Assembly: GCA_015655975.1 (NCBI GenBank)
Contig: DVEP01000035.1
Span: 5,157 to 69,156, forward strand
Reading direction: 5' to 3'
Origin: Eubacterium sp.
GTDB taxonomy: Bacteria > Bacillota > Clostridia > Oscillospirales > Acutalibacteraceae
DNA: 64,000 nucleotides
A model generated the notes under the pieces. It saw only the letters and a program-made list of their open reading frames with translations. It was not told the DNA's origin and did not search any database. Shown here one piece after another: positions 54,908 to 60,903 of the stretch (the stretch's first letter is position 1; every line of letters starts with the position of its first letter). The position numbers and the translations under genes are program-made.

Positions 54908-55140
54908 ATTGTAGTTTCCTAATTATTCTTGGTATGGTATAATAGTGTAGCTATTGCTTTCGGGGTCAATAGTATTGTAGTTCCCTAATTATTCTTGGTA
55001 TGGTATAATGGAAATCGCAAAATATGCACAAGCATATTAATTGTAGTTCCCTAATTATTCTTGGTATGGTATAATTTCTTTGAACCTCATTATCAGGAAG
55101 ATACATTGTAGTTCCCTAATTATTCTTGGTATGGTATAAT
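54908..55140 (+). CRISPR. Type II-C CRISPR array, four 36-bp repeats and three spacers
   Basis: Repeats lie at 54908-54943, 54974-55009, 55040-55075 and 55105-55140; they begin ATTGTAGTTCCC and end CTTGGTATGGTATAAT. The first has one change (C to T at position 10); the other three are identical. Spacers are 30, 30 and 29 bases. Each repeat ends in TGGTATAAT, an extended -10 element, so each spacer can be transcribed from its own promoter, as described for Neisseria and Campylobacter type II-C arrays. crRNAs then read left to right, toward cas2. The degenerate left end suggests that new spacers enter at the cas2 side. Spacer targets are unknown. Confidence 0.95.
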
Positions 55141-55193
55141 AGAAGAACGAATAATTAAGGAACAGAGCCAAATTCAAGAATTTTTAGTGAAAT
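55141..55193. other. Presumed leader side of the array
   Basis: This 53-base gap between the last intact repeat and the terminator is the probable spacer-acquisition end because the repeats beside it are identical. It would also be transcribed from the -10 element of the last repeat. No further motif is recognised. Confidence 0.35.
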
Positions 55194-55240
55194 AAAAAAG
55201 AGAAAACATAGGTAATTTTCACCCATGTTTTCTCTTTTTT
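55194..55240. terminator. Bidirectional terminator between array and cas2
   Basis: A 16-bp stem (55194-55209 with 55225-55240; core AGAGAAAACAT/ATGTTTTCTCT) with T-runs on both strands stops array transcription on one side and cas operon transcription on the other. It overlaps the last bases of cas2. Confidence 0.85.
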
Positions 55241-55559
55241 ACAACAATGTCAGTTGTTCAAAAGACTCCGAAACATCACACTGCTTGTATTCTCCAAGCA
55301 ATATTTCTATTGACTCATATTGCTTTTCAGTAATTGTCAGCAATCTTACAGAGCCGTTTTGAGGCAAATTTTGTTTCAGTCTGTTTGTATGCGCCTTAAC
55401 AGAATCATATCCGTTGCAGACTCGAGCATATACGGAGTATTGAACCATTAGATACCCGTCTTTCAAAAGGAAGTTCCTAAACCTCGAAGCAGCTTTTTGT
55501 TCTGATTTTTCCTTTACAGGTAAATCAAAAAATACAATCATTCTCATAAACTTAGTCAT
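55239..55559 (-). CDS. cas2: CRISPR-associated endoribonuclease Cas2
   Basis: About 106 residues. ATG at 55559 overlaps the cas1 stop (ATGACTAA), giving MTKFMRMIVFFDLPV, the typical Cas2 first strand with the conserved Asp. Other family features are FRNFLLKDGYLMVQYSVYARV and GSVRLLTITEKQYE. With Cas1 it forms the spacer-integration complex. It ends the cas9-cas1-cas2 operon; no csn2 or cas4 follows, which fits subtype II-C. Confidence 0.95.
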   Translation of the reverse strand: MTKFMRMIVFFDLPVKEKSEQKAASRFRNFLLKDGYLMVQYSVYARVCNGYDSVKAHTNRLKQNLPQNGSVRLLTITEKQYESIEILLGEYKQCDVSESFEQLTLL

Positions 55560-56448
55560 AATCAAAATATGTCGTTTTAACTATCTTTGGCAACTTCAAA
55601 TTTACGGTTTCTTCTTCAAATGAAGTTACAAGACTTTGAATCAAAACCTCGATTGCTTTTGTCAAAGACCAGCGTTCATTATTTACAGTTACAACACTGT
55701 TCAAAAGTTTTTGAAGCTCTGCTTTTTGATATGTGTCAAAAGAGTTTTCCCAACTATCATAGTTTTGAGCAACAAAAACATCCACAACAGGTCTGAAAGG
55801 CTCAATCAAATCGTCTGCCAAATTAAACGAGTTCAGTTGATTTTTATGATGAACTCCCAAAGCCGGTTCTAAACCATAGCAAACCAAACTTTTTGCAATA
55901 AAAGACCTGATTACAGCGTATCCGTAATTGAGTGCTGAATTTATAACGCAGTCTCGGTCTCTTGTAAAATCGTTACCAAACAACAATTTAAAATATACAG
56001 ACGCAGCATAGCCCTCTCGATTATTTGTATCGCCTGATTGCACACTTTTTGAAATTGCAATCAATTTTCCATTGTCAATATTATTTATCTTCAGACACTC
56101 AGCCTGATTTTCTATTTTTCGTACCACTATCTGTTGCCAAATCCGTTTTAATTTTGGTTTAGATTGTGATATTTGCAACTCTATTCTCTTCAAAGAGCGA
56201 CAATATGACCCTATGGGAACAAGACTTGCACTCGGCGTATGCTTTTCATCACAAAGAATCAAGCATACGCCTTGTTCACTCAAATACGAAACTAATTTAG
56301 CGCTGAGCGTTGTTCTCGGATTGTCAACAACAATGCTTTTAATATCTTCAATCGGAAAAGAAAACTCGTTTCCGTTAAAAACAATCAACTGGTTGTTTTT
56401 AAGTCTCATTTTTGCTTCATTTGCAATAAAAATATTTCTGTACGGCAT
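55552..56448 (-). CDS. cas1: CRISPR-associated integrase Cas1
   Basis: The 298-residue protein is a type II Cas1: MPYRNIFIANEAKMRL at the N-terminus, DNPRTTLSAKLVSYLSEQGVCLILCDEKHTP, CVINSALNYGYAVIRSFIAKSLVCYGLEPALGVHHKN with the catalytic Glu and His, and the acidic FNLADDLIEPFRPVVD metal site. It integrates new spacers together with Cas2. Its ATG is one base after the cas9 stop (TGATATG), so translation is coupled. Confidence 0.96.
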   Translation of the reverse strand: MPYRNIFIANEAKMRLKNNQLIVFNGNEFSFPIEDIKSIVVDNPRTTLSAKLVSYLSEQGVCLILCDEKHTPSASLVPIGSYCRSLKRIELQISQSKPKLKRIWQQIVVRKIENQAECLKINNIDNGKLIAISKSVQSGDTNNREGYAASVYFKLLFGNDFTRDRDCVINSALNYGYAVIRSFIAKSLVCYGLEPALGVHHKNQLNSFNLADDLIEPFRPVVDVFVAQNYDSWENSFDTYQKAELQKLLNSVVTVNNERWSLTKAIEVLIQSLVTSFEEETVNLKLPKIVKTTYFDYD

Positions 56449-56449
56449 A

Positions 56450-59400
56450 TCAATTATTAGTATTAAACTTTAATCTTTTTTCACTGTTCACTTTTGTAAC
56501 ATTTCCTATCGGGTCAACAGTAAATTTTTCTATGTTTAAAAGCGTCTTTATACCTAAACTTTTTATTTTGTGTGTTCCGTCAGAATTAAAAACAGTTATA
56601 GATGCTGTACCTATATCAGAATTATTGTAATACAAGAACATACCGTTACCGTAAATCTCTTTTGGAAGCGTACTGTTTTTGTTGACTAAACTTAATTTCA
56701 TATCTTTTTTTGCAGTAACACGAATTAAATCGTTTTGATAAAGTGAAAAGCAAAAGTCTTTGTCTTCCATTTCTTTCCATTCGTCGTATGATTTAAATGC
56801 AACACACGCCAAATTCGGCAACTCTTTTTTCACGGTGTCCGCAGTATAAATCGGCACAAAATAGTAGCCGTCATTTTCAACATGAAATACATCTATCCTT
56901 ACCATTGAACCGTTATCTGCAATACCGTTTCCGTTTCTCACGGAAACATTCATTGTGGACTTTTTGATTGTTTTTACCTTTTTCACTATCGGTCCGTTTG
57001 TACCGTCCGACTTTGGCTTATAGAAAGGATTTTCATCGTTGAAGTCAGCAAAAGCCTTTTCACCGTTACCTCCGTACTCTTCAAGACGCTTTTTCAAAGC
57101 GTTGTAAAGCAACAAATCGCTCTCTTTGTCGTAGTAATTTTCAATTTCACCGTCTTTCCCGAGTTTCAACTTTGTAAGAGGAACTTTTGAAACAGAATAG
57201 CCTTTGACCTTTCCCGAACGAATTGTATCCTCGTGAGCCACACCCTTTGTTTTTCTGTTCGGCATTCTTGATACAAAACACGGCTTAATGTTTTCAATAT
57301 CTTCTGCGGAATAGTTCGGCAAGCGATACAGTTCTTTAATCATATTATTGACATTCGTGCAAGTTCTTGCCTCAAGTTCCTTTCTGAAAGTCGGATATGG
57401 ATACGGAAAACTGTCAGCAACTTCCCCTTCAGAATCGACAACTATATTTTCAGAGTATTGCAACTCCTTATACTTGGAATACTTTGAAACTTTTTGTATC
57501 AAAGCATCTGTCGTACAGGCAATAACAGTTGCATCTACTGCATGGTGCAGGTCGCCGTCTTCTCTTATTTTTTTAATTCCCCATCTTTTTCTCAAGTACG
57601 AAGTTGTAGCACCGTTTACGGCTGTAACATGTTTTTTTCTTCCGTTTTCAAAATCTTCAAAAATCAAATGGTCATTAATGTAATTGTACAAAACTCTGCT
57701 CAAATACTTCGTATCGTTCAAAGTTCTTTCTTTAAACCCTTTAAATTCATTTTCACTGATATTTTCTTTAAGCAGATTTTGTCTTTTTTTAAAGTTTTTG
57801 ATATTTGCATTTACCCAAACTTTAAAGTTTTCTTGTTTTTCCCCTGTGAGATACTGCAATGGCAAACGAGTTCCTTTTTGTCTGTTTTCATTTGCAAAAA
57901 CAAGAACTTTATTATTGTAACTGTCGTCAAAACTGATACTGTAAGGTACAATATGGTCAACATCGACATATCCGTCACTGAAAAGCAATTCATACTTAAT
58001 AGGCTTTTGAGAATACGGACAAATTCCGTCCTGTTCTCTCCACAATTTCAACTTAACTATATCTAATCCGCTTGCATTTGATTTGTGGAAATTATCATAC
58101 AATTCATCCTTAATTTTAGAATTGTTCTCATTGTTTTTCTTGTTTTCGTTCTCTATGTCTTTTCTGTCAGCAAAGTTTTTGGAAAGTTCTCTTGCCAATT
58201 CAATGTTTATATATGTAGGACTGGTCCCTTGTTCTCTTATAATTGCATTTACAACTTTTATTGTCTGTGAAACGGCTCTTCTTACAACGGGGTTTGTAAC
58301 ATCTTCCAATTCATACGAAAAAGCAGGCAAGGTAAAACTTCTTTCGCCTTTATCGTGTGCTTTGAAATCAAATCCGACCTCTGCACACGCCTTATCATAA
58401 GTCAACCCTTTTTCTAAATAAGGAATAAGCATATCGCACGCTTTTACAGACAAATGTCCGAATTTTGAAAATGAACTTATATTTAAAATATAATCGTATA
58501 AAAACTCATCTATTTCAAAATCTTTCAATGCATTTAAAATCTTTGCATCATCTTTGTGAACAGTCAAAGCATATCCGATACAATTTAATTCTTCCCTTGA
58601 AAGTTTTTGAATGTACCCTTTTTGAAATTTATCAAGTGCTTTTCTGATATTGTGATACTGTTTCAGATATTCAAACTTTGACTTTTTTTCTGCTTCTTCA
58701 ATTTCTTTAAATCCGTAAGAAACTGTTGAAAATCTTTTATCAGTTGAAATATCCAATTCTTTTCTTATTTTTGAATAATTTACACTCGGAGATTTATGGC
58801 ACAATTCAAAGACTTTCGTTCTTTCTCCGTCTGTAAGAAAACGAGAACTTCCGTTATCAGAAACAATTTTTATACTATTAATTTTTTGCCACAAAGTAAA
58901 TAACTGGAAAGAATATGTTGCTTTTGCCGCTCTCGGCTCTTCAGGGAAAAATGTACATTTTCCAATCATTTTTTCTATTTGATTTCCAAAATACGGGCTT
59001 CTGCAATTTTCAGGACCTTCTCCCGGACCTAAATCAAACGGTCTTTGTGACAGTAAAATATTTTTATACTGTTCTTTTATTTCATCTGAAGCAAAGTCGC
59101 AGCCAAATGATTTTTGCACACTAAAAATTTTGTCTGCTTCATCTTCAATCATATTTCGTGAAACTGTATTTAGATATATTCCGCCTTTATTTCTTTTATG
59201 TAAAGCATATTTTTCATCTTTAAAAAACATTTCTCCGACAGTACGATAACCGTTTTTTTGCATTGTTTCTTCGTTTTCACTTATGGCATTTAACAAAAGT
59301 CCTTTTTCTTTGTCTGTACTGTCTGTTTTTCTGTTAGATTTAAAACCACGCCTTTGTGCCAAATTAATCAGCACTCTTGCAAATTCTTTGTTTGACAAAG

Positions 59401-59728
59401 GTCTGTCTAAAGCCTCTGTCCTTACTTGATAAATACCACTGAGCGGAGATTCAAAAAGATTTGTCAATTCATCTTCAGTCAATATCTTTTCTTTTATAAT
59501 GAGAAATCTTATACGCTCCAATCTGTGATTGTGTCTTCTGATTCTTCTTCGATTTCCTCTTGCCTCTCTTCTCGGAAGTGCAAGGGACGAGCCGTCTTTA
59601 GGATTTTCCGCTTCGCTGAAAATCCTTGAACCGAGTTTTACAATTCTGTATGGCTGGTCGTTTAACAATTCAACAACCGAAAAACCTACAGATGCAACAC
59701 CACAGTCTAAACCAATAGCATATTTCAT
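56450..59728 (-). CDS. cas9: Cas9 nuclease, compact type II-C
   Basis: 1092 residues from ATG 59728, preceded by GGAGGAG. RuvC-I is at 3-20 with Asp8 (AIGLDCGVASVGF). An arginine-rich bridge helix spans about 52-75 (RREARGNRRRIRRHNHRLERIRF in part). A helical recognition lobe follows. RuvC-II has Glu510 (INIELARELS), the HNH nuclease is at about 565-625 (VDVDHIVPYS with His592, and NNKVLVFANENRQKG), and RuvC-III is at about 726-740 (DLHHAVDATVIACTT). All catalytic residues are intact, so both strands should be cut. The size and lack of csn2/cas4 indicate II-C. The PAM-interacting C-terminus (about 850-1092) gives no specificity clue by eye. It is first in the operon and directly follows the tracrRNA. 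Confidence 0.97.
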   Translation of the reverse strand: MKYAIGLDCGVASVGFSVVELLNDQPYRIVKLGSRIFSEAENPKDGSSLALPRREARGNRRRIRRHNHRLERIRFLIIKEKILTEDELTNLFESPLSGIYQVRTEALDRPLSNKEFARVLINLAQRRGFKSNRKTDSTDKEKGLLLNAISENEETMQKNGYRTVGEMFFKDEKYALHKRNKGGIYLNTVSRNMIEDEADKIFSVQKSFGCDFASDEIKEQYKNILLSQRPFDLGPGEGPENCRSPYFGNQIEKMIGKCTFFPEEPRAAKATYSFQLFTLWQKINSIKIVSDNGSSRFLTDGERTKVFELCHKSPSVNYSKIRKELDISTDKRFSTVSYGFKEIEEAEKKSKFEYLKQYHNIRKALDKFQKGYIQKLSREELNCIGYALTVHKDDAKILNALKDFEIDEFLYDYILNISSFSKFGHLSVKACDMLIPYLEKGLTYDKACAEVGFDFKAHDKGERSFTLPAFSYELEDVTNPVVRRAVSQTIKVVNAIIREQGTSPTYINIELARELSKNFADRKDIENENKKNNENNSKIKDELYDNFHKSNASGLDIVKLKLWREQDGICPYSQKPIKYELLFSDGYVDVDHIVPYSISFDDSYNNKVLVFANENRQKGTRLPLQYLTGEKQENFKVWVNANIKNFKKRQNLLKENISENEFKGFKERTLNDTKYLSRVLYNYINDHLIFEDFENGRKKHVTAVNGATTSYLRKRWGIKKIREDGDLHHAVDATVIACTTDALIQKVSKYSKYKELQYSENIVVDSEGEVADSFPYPYPTFRKELEARTCTNVNNMIKELYRLPNYSAEDIENIKPCFVSRMPNRKTKGVAHEDTIRSGKVKGYSVSKVPLTKLKLGKDGEIENYYDKESDLLLYNALKKRLEEYGGNGEKAFADFNDENPFYKPKSDGTNGPIVKKVKTIKKSTMNVSVRNGNGIADNGSMVRIDVFHVENDGYYFVPIYTADTVKKELPNLACVAFKSYDEWKEMEDKDFCFSLYQNDLIRVTAKKDMKLSLVNKNSTLPKEIYGNGMFLYYNNSDIGTASITVFNSDGTHKIKSLGIKTLLNIEKFTVDPIGNVTKVNSEKRLKFNTNN

Positions 59729-59743
59729 AATAAACTCCTCCAC

Positions 59744-59838
59744 TAAAAAGATAACGACCCACCGAAGTGAGTCGTTAGCGCTTTTCGGTTTTCTACCTTT
59801 TTGTAGTAACCTAATTGTTCTTGGTATGGTATAAGAAC
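59744..59838 (-). ncRNA. tracrRNA
   Basis: The anti-repeat (59800-59835) matches the CRISPR repeat at 31 of 36 positions; changes at 1, 9, 10, 18 and 36 would leave a central bulge at 9-10 in the crRNA duplex. Read on the minus strand it is followed by a small GGT/ACC stem and then by a 10-bp hairpin with a TTCG loop (59753-59776) and a TTTTT run (59745-59749), which ends the RNA. Predicted length is about 95 nucleotides from a start near 59838. The RNA guides crRNA maturation and Cas9 loading. The end lies within 20 bases of the cas9 start. Confidence 0.88.
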
Positions 59839-59843
59839 AATTA
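59812..59843. repeat. 11-bp inverted repeat over the tracrRNA start and anti-repeat
   Basis: TAATTGTTCTT (59812-59822) and AAGAACAATTA (59833-59843) are perfect complements around GGTATGGTAT. The outer arm touches the -10 box. Two of the bases that make the anti-repeat differ from the repeat (positions 18 and 36) help form this symmetry. It could be a protein operator or a 5' hairpin of the tracrRNA. Confidence 0.6.
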
Positions 59844-59844
59844 C

Positions 59845-59873
59845 ATTATAGCCGAGGAACTTGAATTTGTCAA
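59845..59873 (-). promoter_or_regulatory. tracrRNA (and possibly cas operon) promoter
   Basis: A perfect sigma-A promoter on the minus strand: TTGACA (59873-59868), 17 bases, TATAAT (59850-59845). No other promoter is evident between it and cas9, so the same promoter may serve the cas operon by read-through. Confidence 0.88.
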
Positions 59874-60216
59874 ATTTGTTTATTCAAAGTACTGTTATCC
59901 TCACTATAAAACTATAATCCTTTGATATTTGATGAAAATATAGTATAATTAAATTTTGTTAATTAAAAAAACAATGATTTTTTAATTAACATACAATACA
60001 CCTAATTTATTCCCCGCCTATTTTTCTATATATTTTTATTTATGTTATTACAGAACAAAAATATATGTAAATCAATTTCTCCGTCTTGTGTACAGACGCG
60101 GATTTTGAGAAAATGATTTTACGAGATGATATTTCTATTTTATTGTAATGAGATTGTAAGAAGTGGTTGCTATACTGAACTTACAAAATAAGAACAGAAA
60201 TTTGGAGGTTTTCAAT
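59874..60216 (+). promoter_or_regulatory. Intergenic region with a direct repeat upstream of the ABC transporter
   Basis: AT-rich and without a credible gene. Two ATTGTAA heptamers at 60142-60148 and 60153-60159 are spaced 11 bases apart, one helical turn, as in operators of OmpR-family regulators. TATACT at 60171 may be a -10 element. This would let the response regulator encoded at the end of the window control the transporter. Confidence 0.45.
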
Positions 60217-60903
60217 ATGGCAATACTTGAAACAAAAGATTTACGCAAAACATACGGGAGCGGAGAAAACGAAGTTCACGCTTTGGACGGTGTATCCATT
60301 TCCGTAGAAGAAGGAGAATTTGTAGCTGTCATCGGCACATCTGGCAGCGGTAAATCTACGCTTTTGAATATGATGGGTGGGTTAGACCGTCCCACTTCGG
60401 GAAGTGTAACAATTCGCGGAAAAGAACTTTTGAAAATGAAAGACGAAGAACTGACGATTTTTAGACGCAGAAATATCGGCTTTGTTTTTCAGAACTACAA
60501 TCTGCTTCCTGTTCTCAATGTGTATGAAAACATCGTGTACCCTATCGAGATTGACGGCGGCAAAACTGACACGGGGTTTGTAAAAGAGATTATCCGCACC
60601 CTCGGCTTAGAAAAAAAGTTGACAAATATGCCGAACAACCTTTCGGGCGGTCAGCAGCAGAGGGTTGCGATTGCCCGTGCCCTTGCGACAAAGCCTGCCA
60701 TTATCCTTGCGGATGAGCCGACGGGAAATTTAGACTCCAAAACAAGTATGGATGTAATTTTGCTGATGCAGTCTATCAGCCGTCAGTTCCACCAAACCAC
60801 CATTATGATTACTCATAATGAGGAAATCGCTCAAATGGCAGACCGTACCATTCGCATTGAAGACGGAAAGGTAGTTTCGGGAGGTGTCAGATATGCACTC
60901 TAA
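60217..60903 (+). CDS. ABC transporter ATP-binding protein (MacB/LolD/BceA-type)
   Basis: About 228 residues from ATG 60217, behind GGAGG. Motifs are in order: Walker A GTSGSGKSTLL, Q-loop FVFQNYNLLP, signature LSGGQQQRVAIARAL, Walker B IILADEPTGNLDSKT, and switch His in MIMITHNEE. It pairs with the large FtsX-type permease that follows and overlaps by 11 bases. Together with the following two-component regulator this resembles peptide-antibiotic resistance or export modules. The substrate is unknown. Confidence 0.93.
   Translation: MAILETKDLRKTYGSGENEVHALDGVSISVEEGEFVAVIGTSGSGKSTLLNMMGGLDRPTSGSVTIRGKELLKMKDEELTIFRRRNIGFVFQNYNLLPVLNVYENIVYPIEIDGGKTDTGFVKEIIRTLGLEKKLTNMPNNLSGGQQQRVAIARALATKPAIILADEPTGNLDSKTSMDVILLMQSISRQFHQTTIMITHNEEIAQMADRTIRIEDGKVVSGGVRYAL

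Noticed and set aside
54944..54973. CTATTG/CAATAG inverted repeat within the first spacer
   Set aside because: Six base pairs in a foreign-derived spacer can easily occur by chance or reflect a hairpin in the target; it says nothing about the host.
59800..59835. A fifth array repeat upstream of cas9
   Set aside because: It has five differences from the consensus, stands alone, and is followed by a hairpin terminator, so it is the tracrRNA anti-repeat rather than part of an array.
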